From Lentisphaeraceae bacterium (GTDB lineage Bacteria; Verrucomicrobiota; Kiritimatiellia; RFP12; DVOR01), in contig SFJE01000011.1 of the NCBI GenBank assembly GCA_004555175.1, positions 10,780 through 74,779 of the forward strand: 64,000 nucleotides of DNA, read 5' to 3'. Of this stretch, positions 42,427 through 51,056 are shown one piece after another. The notes below the pieces were generated by a model that had not been told where the DNA came from, did not search any database, and saw only the letters and a list, made by a program, of their open reading frames with translations. A program made the translations under genes and the position numbers. Position 1 is the stretch's first letter, and each line of letters starts with the position of its first letter.

Positions 42427-42468
42427 GCGCGGCGGTTTGCGGTTCTAATTAGAAAGGCAGTAGTACAG

Positions 42469-43812
42469 ATGAATCCCTATGTTGCACGGGTGCTCGATGA
42501 GACCATCGCCAAGAATGCTCACGAGAAAGAGTTTATTCAGGCGGTCACGGAGGTCTTCGGTTCGTTGGAGACGGTGATTGCGGCGGACTCCAAGTATGAG
42601 AAGAACGCGATTTTGGAGCGCATTGTCGAGCCCGAGCGTGTGATTCAGTTCCGCGTGCCGTGGGTGGATGACCAGGGCAAGTTCCGGGTCAACCGCGGCT
42701 TCCGCGTGCAGTTCAACTCGGCGATTGGGCCGTATAAGGGCGGTCTGCGCCTCCATCCCTCGGTCAATCTGGGCATCTTGAAGTTCCTGGGCTTTGAGCA
42801 GGTCTTCAAGAATTCGCTGACCACGCTGCCGATGGGCGGCGGCAAGGGTGGCTCGGACTTCGACCCCAAGGGCAAGAGCGATGGCGAAGTGATGCGCTTC
42901 TGCCAGAGCTTCATGACCGAGCTCTTCCGCCACATTGGCGCGGACACGGATGTGCCGGCCGGCGACATCGGCACCGGCGCGCGCGAAATCGGCTTTATGT
43001 TCGGGCAGTACAAGCGCCTGGCCAACGAGTTCACCGGCGTGCTCACCGGCAAGGGCCTCTCCTGGGGCGGCTCGCTCATCCGCCCGGAGGCGACCGGCTA
43101 TGGTTTGATCTACTTCGCCGACAATATGATGCAGGCGGCGGGCGATACCCTCGCGGGCAAGACCTGCGTGGTCTCCGGCTCGGGCAATGTGGCCCAGTTC
43201 GCCGTCCAGAAGCTCCAGCAGCTCGGCGCGAAGGTGGTCACTCTCTCCGATTCCAACGGCTTCATCTACGACCCTGATGGTATCGACGCCGAAAAGCTCG
43301 CCTATGTGAAGGAGCTCAAGAACGTCAAGCGCGGCCGCATCAGCGAGTATGTGAAGAAGTATCCGACCGCCACCTACACGCCCGATGCCAAGCCTTGGGG
43401 CGTGAAGTGCGATTGCGCCTTCCCCTGCGCCACCCAGAACGAAATTAATGGCGATGCGGCCAAGACCCTCGTGGCCAACGGCTGCAAGCTGGTGGCTGAA
43501 GGCGCCAATATGCCCTCCTCCATCGAAGCGATCGAGACCTTCCAGGCCGCAGGCATTCTCTACGCCCCGGGTAAGGCCTCCAACGCTGGTGGCGTGGCCA
43601 CCTCGGGTCTGGAAATGTGCCAGAACTCCATGCGCCTGGCCTGGACCGCCGAAGAGGTCGATGCCAAGCTCAAGGCCATTATGACCGCCATCCACCACAA
43701 CGCCTACACCACCGCCGAGCGCTTCGGCAAGAAGGGGGACTACCTCTTCGGCGCGAATGTGGCCGGCTTCGTGAAGGTGGCCGACGCGATGATTGCCCAG
43801 GGCCACTGCTAA
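42469..43812 (+). CDS. gdhA: Hexameric glutamate dehydrogenase
   Basis: Assimilates ammonia by reductive amination of 2-oxoglutarate, or runs in reverse. The dinucleotide is probably NADP by similarity to the 448-residue hexameric class, but that is not read from a motif. Visible are GPYKGGLRLHPSVNLGILKFLGFEQ, LPMGGGKGGSDFDPKGKS with the catalytic Lys near residue 126, the PAGDIGTGAREIGFMFGQYKRL block and the Rossmann VVSGSGNVAQFAVQKL. ATG 42469 begins MNPYVARVLDET, the usual start; the upstream in-frame extension covers the promoter and is excluded. The gene is monocistronic with a strong terminator. Confidence 0.95.
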   Translation: MNPYVARVLDETIAKNAHEKEFIQAVTEVFGSLETVIAADSKYEKNAILERIVEPERVIQFRVPWVDDQGKFRVNRGFRVQFNSAIGPYKGGLRLHPSVNLGILKFLGFEQVFKNSLTTLPMGGGKGGSDFDPKGKSDGEVMRFCQSFMTELFRHIGADTDVPAGDIGTGAREIGFMFGQYKRLANEFTGVLTGKGLSWGGSLIRPEATGYGLIYFADNMMQAAGDTLAGKTCVVSGSGNVAQFAVQKLQQLGAKVVTLSDSNGFIYDPDGIDAEKLAYVKELKNVKRGRISEYVKKYPTATYTPDAKPWGVKCDCAFPCATQNEINGDAAKTLVANGCKLVAEGANMPSSIEAIETFQAAGILYAPGKASNAGGVATSGLEMCQNSMRLAWTAEEVDAKLKAIMTAIHHNAYTTAERFGKKGDYLFGANVAGFVKVADAMIAQGHC

Positions 43813-43823
43813 CAGCGCGCCTT

Positions 43824-43875
43824 ATACAAAAGAGAAGCGGGATTCGGAGCACCGGATCCCGCTTCTCTTTTGTAT
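43824..43875. terminator. Bidirectional terminator between gdhA and the radical SAM gene
   Basis: Perfect 20-bp inverted repeat (43824-43843 with 43856-43875) with A-rich and T-rich ends on the two sides, so it can stop transcription from both convergent operons. Confidence 0.9.
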
Positions 43876-43904
43876 GGATAGGCGATAGGCCGGGCCAAAC
43901 ACCG

Positions 43905-45038
43905 CTAGCGCCAGCCTTCGCGCCTATCGCGGATCTCGTTTGCCAGGCGCTGGAGGGGCGGGAGAATGTGCGCGTAGATGCGCTGCCAGGCGGGGCAGAG
44001 ATGGGAGAGAGTGCGCGGATCGCGGGCGGGGTCGTGGCCAGTGCGGTTTTTGGGGCAGTCGCCCTGGCAGAAACGGAGGGCAGGGCAGCGGTTGCAGGCG
44101 GCGTTCCAAGTGGCCTTGCGGCGGCCAAAGGCCGTGTGGAGAGGGCTCTCCCAGAGTTCGTCCCAGTCGTGGGTGAGAATGTTGCCCAGGCGAAGTTCGG
44201 GGCGGACAAAGAAGTCGCAGGGATAGACATCGCCATTGTGCTCGACGACGAAGTAGTCACGGCAGTCGCAACCCATTGCGCAGGTGTTGGCGTTTCCGGT
44301 GAGGAGCTTGGCGACCACGCTATCGAAGAGGCGGATGGAGACGGTGTGCGCGTCGGCCTTCAGCCACTCGTCGAAGAGGGCGATGGTGAAGTCTGCCCAT
44401 TCCTCCGGGCTGATGGCGTAGGGCAGGAGCGCGCCATCGGGGCCGAACTCCACGCACTCGATGAACTGCATAAAGCGGCAGCCCAGCGTATCGCGCAGGT
44501 AGCGGTAGGTGCCCACGGGGTCGTGGACATTGCTTTGCGAGACGAGGGTAAGGAGGTTGAAGTCAGCCTTTGCCGCACGCAGGTGCGCCAGACCCGCCAT
44601 CACGGCCGCGTGGCTGCCGCAGCCAGCCACATTGCGCCGGCGCAGGTCGTGCACCGCAGCCGGACCATCTACCGAGACGCCCAGGAGGAAGTGGTTTTCG
44701 GCAAAGAAGCGCGCCAGCGAGGGGGTGAGAAGCGTGCCGTTGGTTTGGACGCAGTTGGAGATTTGCGCCCCCGGGCGTGCGTAGCGGCGTTGGAGTTTAA
44801 CGAGCGTGCGGAAGAAGGCTTCGCCCATCAGGAGCGGCTCGCCCCCTTGGAAGGCGAAGGTGTGCACGGGGAAGGGCAACGCGAGGTAGCCGCGCACCAG
44901 GCGCGTGAGGGTCTCTTCGCTCATCCGCGGGCAGGCGGTTTGAGGATAGAGCTCGGCGCGGCCCAGGTAGAAGCAGTAGTCGCAACGCAGGTTGCAGTCT
45001 GCCCCGGCGGGCTTGATTAGGAGCGAAAAGGGCTTCAT
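43905..45038 (-). CDS. Radical SAM/SPASM protein of the anaerobic sulfatase-maturase type
   Basis: Radical SAM enzyme with CNLRCDYC (C15, C19, C22) for the SAM-bound [4Fe-4S] cluster, then AFQGGEPLLMG, QTNGTLL and GVSVDGP, all typical of anSME proteins. The C-terminal SPASM-type domain has CAMGCDCRDYFVVEHNGDVYPCDFF and CNRCPALRFCQGDCPKNR for auxiliary clusters. Known members convert a Cys or Ser of a sulfatase to formylglycine. No sulfatase gene lies nearby; instead it is the last gene of the hydrogenase-sensor operon, 9 nt after the SpoIIE phosphatase. Another peptide substrate is possible. The length of 377 aa is normal. No strong ribosome site precedes the ATG. Confidence 0.88.
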   Translation of the reverse strand: MKPFSLLIKPAGADCNLRCDYCFYLGRAELYPQTACPRMSEETLTRLVRGYLALPFPVHTFAFQGGEPLLMGEAFFRTLVKLQRRYARPGAQISNCVQTNGTLLTPSLARFFAENHFLLGVSVDGPAAVHDLRRRNVAGCGSHAAVMAGLAHLRAAKADFNLLTLVSQSNVHDPVGTYRYLRDTLGCRFMQFIECVEFGPDGALLPYAISPEEWADFTIALFDEWLKADAHTVSIRLFDSVVAKLLTGNANTCAMGCDCRDYFVVEHNGDVYPCDFFVRPELRLGNILTHDWDELWESPLHTAFGRRKATWNAACNRCPALRFCQGDCPKNRTGHDPARDPRTLSHLCPAWQRIYAHILPPLQRLANEIRDRREGWR

Positions 45039-45047
45039 CGGCAGGGG

Positions 45048-46250
45048 TTAGTGGAAGCGGACCTCGACCACCTTGCAATACTGCGTGGTGAGGACGGCGG
45101 CGAGATCCTTGACGATATTGCGGCGGATGTCGAGCGCCACGGGCAGGTTGGGGTCCTGGTGGGCGGGGTTGATGGCCGTACCCACATCGATGAAGATGCG
45201 GTCGGAGGCCAGGAGCAGGTCGCGCATCTTGGTGGCGGGGTTCACGCGCACATCCGGGCCGGGATTTTTGAGGAGGTCAATCACCTTGGAGAGGGTGACG
45301 CAGCCCTCGGTGACCAGATCGATGCCGGGGATCTCCGAGCCGGCGGGCACCTCGGGGTCGAGGGCCACTAAGGGCGTATCAATCGGGCGGTTGAGCTCAC
45401 GGGCGATGAGGTCGGCCGTCGAGCCGCCAGAGATGATGGTGGAGACACCTGGGCGCGTGGCCAAGGCCGCGTAGGCCGCGTCCTGCCGCTTATCGAAGGG
45501 GCAGCCGGTGAGCATTTGGGTGACGCGCGGGGTGCGGTAATAGAGCATCGCGGCGGTGGTATCGTCCCCGGCTCGCCCGCCATCCAGGCGCGTAGCGCGG
45601 TCGGCCGCTCCCTTGCAAAGGACGTGCGCGCCAATCTCCGGGGCAATGGCAATCGACTCCTGCAACCAGGGGATGACACGCTCGAGGCCCTGACCAAAGG
45701 GAGTGCCCGGCTCGCCCAGTCCGGCCTGGGTGATGCCGTCCGAGCAGAAGAAGAGGCGGTCGCCCAGCGCCATCTTAAAGGTGGCATAGGTCATCTGGCG
45801 CCCCTCCCAGCGCGGCAAGGTGTAGGGCGTGCGCTCAATCGGCACGACCTCGGTGCCGCGCAGGAGCGTGGCCGGCGGGTTTTCGTATTCGATGATGCGC
45901 ACATTGCCCTCGGGCGAGGCATGGACCATCGTGAAGGTGGAATAGGAAATGTGGCGATCTGGGCAGATGGGAAGCGCGTCCATAATCAAGGTGGCGGCCC
46001 GGCGCAAACCAATCTTGGCGCGCATATACTCCATCGCCATCGTGGCGGTGAGCGAGGCGCAGACATTGGCCTGCTGCCCGCTCCCCAGCCCATCGGTCAA
46101 CACGGCTACCACCGAGCCATCCTGCTGCCGCTCGCTCAAGAAGATGTCGCCACTGCACACCTTCCGGAACTTGAAGCGGTTGAACCAATCCACCTCGATG
46201 AAGGGAGGCGGATTACCCTCGGCTGCGGCCGGAAGAGAGGTCTCTGCCAT
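45048..46250 (-). CDS. SpoIIE-family PP2C-type serine/threonine phosphatase
   Basis: Metal-dependent protein phosphatase. The SpoIIE/PP2C core is visible as VVAVLTDGLGSGQQAN near the N-terminus (metal-binding Asp), LFFCSDGITQAGL and RAGDDTTAAMLYY. A C-terminal part of about 150 residues (VSTIISGGSTADLIAREL...) is also found in relatives next to sensory hydrogenases. It directly follows the HydS-type hydrogenase, so it may dephosphorylate an unseen target in response to hydrogen or redox state (inference). GGGAG precedes ATG 46250; a GTG at 46271 overlapping the upstream stop is the alternative start. Confidence 0.88.
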   Translation of the reverse strand: MAETSLPAAAEGNPPPFIEVDWFNRFKFRKVCSGDIFLSERQQDGSVVAVLTDGLGSGQQANVCASLTATMAMEYMRAKIGLRRAATLIMDALPICPDRHISYSTFTMVHASPEGNVRIIEYENPPATLLRGTEVVPIERTPYTLPRWEGRQMTYATFKMALGDRLFFCSDGITQAGLGEPGTPFGQGLERVIPWLQESIAIAPEIGAHVLCKGAADRATRLDGGRAGDDTTAAMLYYRTPRVTQMLTGCPFDKRQDAAYAALATRPGVSTIISGGSTADLIARELNRPIDTPLVALDPEVPAGSEIPGIDLVTEGCVTLSKVIDLLKNPGPDVRVNPATKMRDLLLASDRIFIDVGTAINPAHQDPNLPVALDIRRNIVKDLAAVLTTQYCKVVEVRFH

Positions 46251-46267
46251 ACGTTCCGCTCCCGCGC

Positions 46268-47986
46268 TCACTTTTCGCCCTGGTCGAGCGGGGCAAACAT
46301 CTCGACGGCCGAATCGAGGATCAACTCGCTCTCGGCGGCGTTGCGCCCGAGCATAAAGGCAATCTGCTGGACCGTCTTGGCGGTGTTCGTGACCACGGTC
46401 CGGGCCTTGTCGATGAGGGCCTTGCGCTTCTGCTCGGTCTCAGTGACATCGAGGATGAGCGCACCGATAACCTCGTGCACATCCACATTGAAGATGGTCA
46501 GCGAAAAGAGCCGCCCCTCAATCTCAACGGTCTGGCGGATGGTCTCCTCGCCGGTTTCCAGGACCTTACGGAAGAGTTGCTCATAGGGAATCAGCCGCGC
46601 CAAGTCTGCATCGCGCAGGCCTGGCTTGGCATCGTAGGCCAGGCGTGTGGCCTCGCCCAAGAGCGCGGCGAAGCGCTCGTTGCACTCGATAATGCGCAGT
46701 TGCTTATCGGCCACCACCAGACCATACGGCAGCGCGCGGTCGATAGCCGAACTCTGCTTCAGGGCAATCTGCCGCATCCGCGAAACGCACATCTGCGCCT
46801 CCGCGTTTCCCGCCAAGATGGCGCAGGCGAGCTCGCGGCAACTGTCATAACCGCAACCAGCGCAGTTCAGTTCATCCTCCGGGCGGAACTTGCCCAGCGC
46901 GTGCAGCGTGGCCTGAATCTCCTCCTCCGGGAAGACCGGCGGGGGCGTGGCCGCAGGACGGTAGTGGTGGCCCACATCGGGCTTGTCCTCCGGGTCGTCC
47001 GGGAGCGTCCGGCGCGCGTGGCGGAGCAGGTCAAGCATTCCCCCCGCCGCGCAACGGACCCGCGTCTTGGGTCCGCAGACGCAGCCCCCGGGGCAAGCCA
47101 AGGCCTCGATAAAGACCGGCTGCTCCAGCGTCTTGGGGTCAAGCGTCTCGAGCATCGTCTGCAACGCCTTAATCCCCGTCAGAACCATCGGCTGGAGCTC
47201 GCCCTTCGGAGCCAAGGCGTGGAAGTTACGCTCCACGCTCCGCAACATTCCGCCCTCAATCGGATAGTAGGCCCCGTCGCCCGGCAGCTTATAGGCAGGA
47301 TCTGGCGCAAAGTAGCTCGGCTCATCCACCCCGGCCATCATCATCCAGCGCCGCAACTCCTCGAAGGTCAGCACGCTGTAGAGCAAATCCTGGCGCTGAT
47401 CGCTCTCGTGCTTCTTGCCCACGCAGGGTCCAGCAAAGACAATCGGCGCATCAGGGAACTCCCGCCGAAGCGCCTTACAGTGCGCGATAATCGGCGAATC
47501 CACCGGCGTCAAGTAGGGCGCAAAACGCGGATAGTAGCGCTGAATCAGCTCAACAACCACCGGACAAGCCGAGGAAATCTGCAGCCGGTGGTTCGGGCTC
47601 TTGGCCATCAACTCCGCAACCCGGCGCGAGACAATATTCGCCCCCACCGCCGTCTCGCGCACAACTGCAAAGCCCAACTTCTTGAGCGCCGTCGAAAGGC
47701 ACGCCGGGTCCACCCCCGGGAACTCCGAGGCAAAACTCGGCGCCAACGAAAGCACCACATCCCGCCGCGCAGAGACCAGATTGCGCACCGCCTGCAAGTC
47801 GTCGCGCACCATCTTAGCCTTGTTCGGACATGTGGCCACACAAGTCCCGCAATAGATACACGCCTCGGGCACCACCACCGCGTGATCGTTCTCCACCCGG
47901 ATGGCCTTCACCGGGCACCGCCGCACGCACTTATAACAATCGCGGCACTGGGCATTGACAGAATAGACCGGCGCTAACGCATCCAT
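46268..47986 (-). CDS. Sensory (group C, HydS-type) [FeFe]-hydrogenase with PAS domain
   Basis: Order of parts: two [4Fe-4S] ferredoxin motifs (CRDCYKCVRRCP and CIYCGTCVATCP), the H-cluster domain, a further four-Cys FeS motif (CAGCGYDSCRELACAIL near 372-390) and a PAS domain near 410-520. The H-cluster signatures are L1 SSACP near 138, L2 GPCVGKKHES near 187 and L3 ALACPGGCVCGP near 293. Catalytic enzymes have TSCCP; replacement of the proton-relay Cys by Ala is the known hallmark of low-activity sensory HydS enzymes. It therefore probably senses hydrogen or redox state and signals through PAS to the SpoIIE phosphatase encoded next. CAGGAG precedes the ATG. Maturases HydEFG are not in the window. 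Confidence 0.85.
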   Translation of the reverse strand: MDALAPVYSVNAQCRDCYKCVRRCPVKAIRVENDHAVVVPEACIYCGTCVATCPNKAKMVRDDLQAVRNLVSARRDVVLSLAPSFASEFPGVDPACLSTALKKLGFAVVRETAVGANIVSRRVAELMAKSPNHRLQISSACPVVVELIQRYYPRFAPYLTPVDSPIIAHCKALRREFPDAPIVFAGPCVGKKHESDQRQDLLYSVLTFEELRRWMMMAGVDEPSYFAPDPAYKLPGDGAYYPIEGGMLRSVERNFHALAPKGELQPMVLTGIKALQTMLETLDPKTLEQPVFIEALACPGGCVCGPKTRVRCAAGGMLDLLRHARRTLPDDPEDKPDVGHHYRPAATPPPVFPEEEIQATLHALGKFRPEDELNCAGCGYDSCRELACAILAGNAEAQMCVSRMRQIALKQSSAIDRALPYGLVVADKQLRIIECNERFAALLGEATRLAYDAKPGLRDADLARLIPYEQLFRKVLETGEETIRQTVEIEGRLFSLTIFNVDVHEVIGALILDVTETEQKRKALIDKARTVVTNTAKTVQQIAFMLGRNAAESELILDSAVEMFAPLDQGEK

Positions 47987-47989
47987 CGC

Positions 47990-48232
47990 TTACTCCTGGG
48001 CAAAGGCTTTCTCAAGCAACTCCGGCACCGCCTCGGGCGTCACCCCGCTATGGCACGTGCCATTAATCCAAATATTCGGCCCCACCCCACAGGCATTCCC
48101 ACACCGACACCCCTTCAACTCCACCTCCGCACTCCGCCCCTGCGCCGTCAACCACGCCCGAACCGCATCCAAGTTTCGATTATTCCCGCGCGAAAAGCAG
48201 GAACTGCCCATGCAAATTGTCACGCTAACCAT
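47990..48232 (-). CDS. Thioredoxin-like [2Fe-2S] ferredoxin
   Basis: Small (80 aa) NuoE/HydC-like electron carrier: C7-x4-C12 and C44-x3-C48 (CMGSSC and CRCGNAC) are the four cluster ligands. First gene of the operon, 3 nt before the hydrogenase gene, so it probably hands electrons to or from it. AAGGAG lies 8 nt before ATG 48232; the GTG at 48241 overlaps that site and is not used. Confidence 0.88.
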   Translation of the reverse strand: MVSVTICMGSSCFSRGNNRNLDAVRAWLTAQGRSAEVELKGCRCGNACGVGPNIWINGTCHSGVTPEAVPELLEKAFAQE

Positions 48233-48255
48233 AGCACGCACTCCTTATGCCTTAT

Positions 48256-48284
48256 AGTCTATCGCACCCCGCCCAAAACTGCAA
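48256..48284 (-). promoter_or_regulatory. Promoter of the ferredoxin-hydrogenase operon
   Basis: Minus strand TTGCAG (48279-48284), 17-nt spacer, TAGACT (48256-48261), about 24 nt before ATG 48232. Confidence 0.6.
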
Positions 48285-48323
48285 GCCTCAGGCAGGGGAC
48301 ACCCTTCCCGAGCGACTTGAATG

Positions 48324-48423
48324 AATAAGGCCCCGTCTTGTTGCCAATAAGACGGGGTCTTATTAGTTGCGCTCCGCCGAGCGGTTAGTTCTCTCCGCGC
48401 CGCGTGATAATCCGCGCCGCCAG
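48324..48423. repeat. Two-unit palindromic repeat locus, inverted copy of the 63.85-63.99 kb module
   Basis: Two 22-bp units (AATAAGGCCCCGTCTTGTT and AATAAGACGGGGTCTTATT) followed by about 57 bp (AGTTGCGCTCCGCCGAGCGG to GATAATCCGCGCCGCC) that is nearly identical, in reverse complement, to 63853-63908. The 63.9-kb copy has four units where this has two. Confidence 0.85.
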
Positions 48424-48506
48424 CCTTTCACGACCCGTAGGGCACCCTCACGCGAGCGATAGCGAGCAGATCGAAGGCGGGGGTGCAAGCAAAGCAGAGG
48501 GGTTTG

Positions 48507-48515
48507 TGATATTAT
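48507..48515 (+). promoter_or_regulatory. Extended -10 promoter of the GH84 gene
   Basis: TG-A-TATTAT at 48507-48515, about 48 nt before ATG 48564; no clear -35. Confidence 0.5.
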
Positions 48516-48563
48516 GGAGGGCGCAGTTGAGAAAGAGCCTAGATGTCAGTAGAAAGGTTTGTT

Positions 48564-50978
48564 ATGCGAAAGAGACTTTGTGCGGCCGTAATGATGTGTG
48601 CCGGTATACTTTTGGCGGATGTTCTGCCCGAGTCGATGCGCGTTTACCCGACGCCGCAGGAGGTAACCCTCTCTTCGGCGATGGTTACCAAGCCCAAGGC
48701 AGTGAAGATCGTTCCGGCGGCGGGCTTGGATGCCGATGCCGCTCGGGTGATGGGCGAAATGTTTAAGGTTCTGCCTGAGGCGGACTTTACGGTTGCCTGG
48801 GCCGTTGACGCTTCCTTGCCGAAGGAGGGCTACACCCTGGCTTTGACAGCGCAGGGCGTGGCCATTGCGGCGGCGGATGGCACCGGTTTCTTCTACGCGG
48901 CCAAGACCCTTAAGCAGCTCTTTGCCTCGGGCAAGGCGCAGGCGGTGACCATTAAGGACTGGCCGGCAATTCCCTTCCGCGGCACGGTCGAGGGCTTCTA
49001 TGGTCAGCCCTGGAGCTTTGAGGCGCGTAAGAGCCAGTTCCGCTTCTATGGCGACTGGAAGATGAACACCTACATCTATGGGCCGAAGGATGACCCCTAT
49101 CACGGCTTCTCGACTCGTTGGCGCGACCCCTACCCTGAGGCCGAGGCGCGGCACATCGCTGAGTTGGTGCGTGTGGCGCATGAGAATAAGGTCAACTTTG
49201 TCTGGGCTGTTCATCCTGGGCGTGATATTCAGTGGCGCGATGATCGCGACATCCAAGCGTGTGTGGCGAAGTTTGAGCGGATGTACGCCTTAGGCGTGCG
49301 TTCCTTTGCTGTCTTCTTTGATGATATTGGTGGCGAGGGCGCCCGGGCCGAGATGCAAGTCAAGCTCTTGAACACGGTCAATCGCCAGTTCGTTCGCGCG
49401 AAGGGTGATGTCACCCCGCTCATTCTCTGCCCAACGCAGTATAACAAGGCGTGGAGCGGCGGCACCTATCTCGAAACCCTGGGCACGGGGCTGGATCCCG
49501 ACATTCAGATTATGTGGACGGGCGACTCGGTCTGCACCGACATCTCCAAGGCTTCGATGGAATGGATTAACGCCAAAATTGGCCGCAAGGCCTACATTTG
49601 GTGGAACTGGCCGGTGGCCGACTACTGCCGCGCCGCCCACCTGCTTCTGGGGCGGACCTATGGGCTCGACCCCGAGAATGGTCCGCTCTATGCCGGCTTC
49701 GTCTCCAATCCGATGGATAAGCCGGAAGCGTCTAAAATTGGACTCTTTGGCGTGGCTGACTACTGCTGGAACCCCACCGCGTTCAACTCCAAGCAGGCGT
49801 GGAAAGACGGTATCCGCCGCGTCTTCCCCTACATCGCCCAGGCCGTCCAGTGCTTGGCCGACCATAACTCCGACCAGGGGCCCAACGGCCACGGCTATCG
49901 CCGCGAGGAATCGGTGGAGATCAAGCCGGCGGTGGACCGTTTGACCGCCGCTATCAAGGCGGGGCAGCCCTTACCAGAGGCGGACGTTACGGCCGTGCGC
50001 GCCGAGTTCGTGCGGATGGCCGAAGCCGGGCAGACAATTTTGACCGATTGCCGAAATCCGCTCTTCTTGGAGGATGTGACGAATTGGTGCCAGGTCTTCA
50101 CCAACCTCGGTTGGTCGGGCGAAGCGCTGATGGATGCCCTGACAGGCGATGCGCCTGAAGACAAGGTGCTGAGCACGGTGCTCGGTTATCGCGTGGAGAA
50201 CGAAGCCATCTCCAAGGCGCACGCCGCCAAGCCCTTCCAGAAGAATCCCACCGAGGTGGCCACCTTGGTGATGAAGCCCTTCCACACGCTCTTGGCCGAG
50301 ACGGTGTATGACAACCTCTGGCGCAAGACCGCTGGGCGGCCGGCTCCCAAAACGGTAAGCAAGGCCTACGAGTTCATCACCAACGTGCCTGAATTGGCAA
50401 CCCTAGAGGTGACGCGCGAAGGGCAGTATGTGAAGCTCCCGAAGGTGCACGAGCCTAAGACCCTCCAGCCTGGGCAGTGGGTGGGCATTCGTCTGCCCAA
50501 CGGCGTGCCTGCCACCTGGGTACACTTCCACTTGGAGCACGACGACGCGATCACGCAGGGCCGCCTCCAACTCTCGACGGATGGTGGGCAGACTTGGGGC
50601 GAGCGCGCGATGGTTCTGCGTGGCAATGGTAAGGCCGGCGAAATGGAGATTCGTCACATCAACCCAGCAGACGGCATCAATGCCATCCGCTACATCAACA
50701 TTTCGGACTCTTCCGTGCTTGTGACCCTTGCACAGTTGAAGGTGGATGTGCCCAAGGATGCCACAGCCAATGTGCTTGAGGCGATGGTCGATGGTGACCT
50801 CAATAGCGCCTACACGCTGCAGCCCGGTGAAACGGTGACCATTCCGCTCGCCGCCCCCGTCACGCCAGAGAATGCGAAGGTGCTCTTCGTGGGACCAGCC
50901 AAGGTCAAGCTGCTAGAGCAGGCCATGCAGGTCACCGCCACCGAAGCCCCCGTGACCGTCTACGAAGTCATTCACTGA
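48564..50978 (+). CDS. Secreted GH84 beta-N-acetylglucosaminidase
   Basis: Exo-hexosaminidase of family GH84 (O-GlcNAcase/NagJ type), which removes terminal beta-GlcNAc by substrate-assisted catalysis. MRKRLCAAVMMCAGILLADVLP is a signal peptide; a GH20b-like N-terminal domain follows (RVYPTPQEV...), then the catalytic barrel opening GTVEGFYGQPWS and the catalytic Asp pair in FFDDIGGEG at D253-D254. A helical segment and a C-terminal beta domain complete 804 aa. AAAGG lies before ATG 48564, chosen over ATG 48543 because it starts the signal peptide. Export suggests use of host or environmental glycans (inference). It is first in a plus-strand run with DUF1846 and thiD. Confidence 0.92.
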   Translation: MRKRLCAAVMMCAGILLADVLPESMRVYPTPQEVTLSSAMVTKPKAVKIVPAAGLDADAARVMGEMFKVLPEADFTVAWAVDASLPKEGYTLALTAQGVAIAAADGTGFFYAAKTLKQLFASGKAQAVTIKDWPAIPFRGTVEGFYGQPWSFEARKSQFRFYGDWKMNTYIYGPKDDPYHGFSTRWRDPYPEAEARHIAELVRVAHENKVNFVWAVHPGRDIQWRDDRDIQACVAKFERMYALGVRSFAVFFDDIGGEGARAEMQVKLLNTVNRQFVRAKGDVTPLILCPTQYNKAWSGGTYLETLGTGLDPDIQIMWTGDSVCTDISKASMEWINAKIGRKAYIWWNWPVADYCRAAHLLLGRTYGLDPENGPLYAGFVSNPMDKPEASKIGLFGVADYCWNPTAFNSKQAWKDGIRRVFPYIAQAVQCLADHNSDQGPNGHGYRREESVEIKPAVDRLTAAIKAGQPLPEADVTAVRAEFVRMAEAGQTILTDCRNPLFLEDVTNWCQVFTNLGWSGEALMDALTGDAPEDKVLSTVLGYRVENEAISKAHAAKPFQKNPTEVATLVMKPFHTLLAETVYDNLWRKTAGRPAPKTVSKAYEFITNVPELATLEVTREGQYVKLPKVHEPKTLQPGQWVGIRLPNGVPATWVHFHLEHDDAITQGRLQLSTDGGQTWGERAMVLRGNGKAGEMEIRHINPADGINAIRYINISDSSVLVTLAQLKVDVPKDATANVLEAMVDGDLNSAYTLQPGETVTIPLAAPVTPENAKVLFVGPAKVKLLEQAMQVTATEAPVTVYEVIH

Positions 50979-50987
50979 TGGTTCACC

Positions 50988-51018
50988 TTTCGGCCCGGCA
51001 GAGGTGTCCGGGCCGAAA
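50988..51018 (+). promoter_or_regulatory. Hairpin between the GH84 and DUF1846 genes
   Basis: Perfect 11-bp stem TTTCGGCCCGG / CCGGGCCGAAA with a 9-nt loop. There is no T-run after it, so it may be an attenuator or mRNA stabiliser rather than a full terminator. Confidence 0.5.
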
Positions 51019-51056
51019 ATGTATCAAGCGAGTTTAAAGAAAGCGTCAAGCGAAGT

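Noticed and set aside
43917..45020. Plus-strand continuation of a 467-codon ORF past the gdhA stop over the radical SAM gene
   Set aside because: Antisense to a motif-complete radical SAM gene and reading through a strong terminator.
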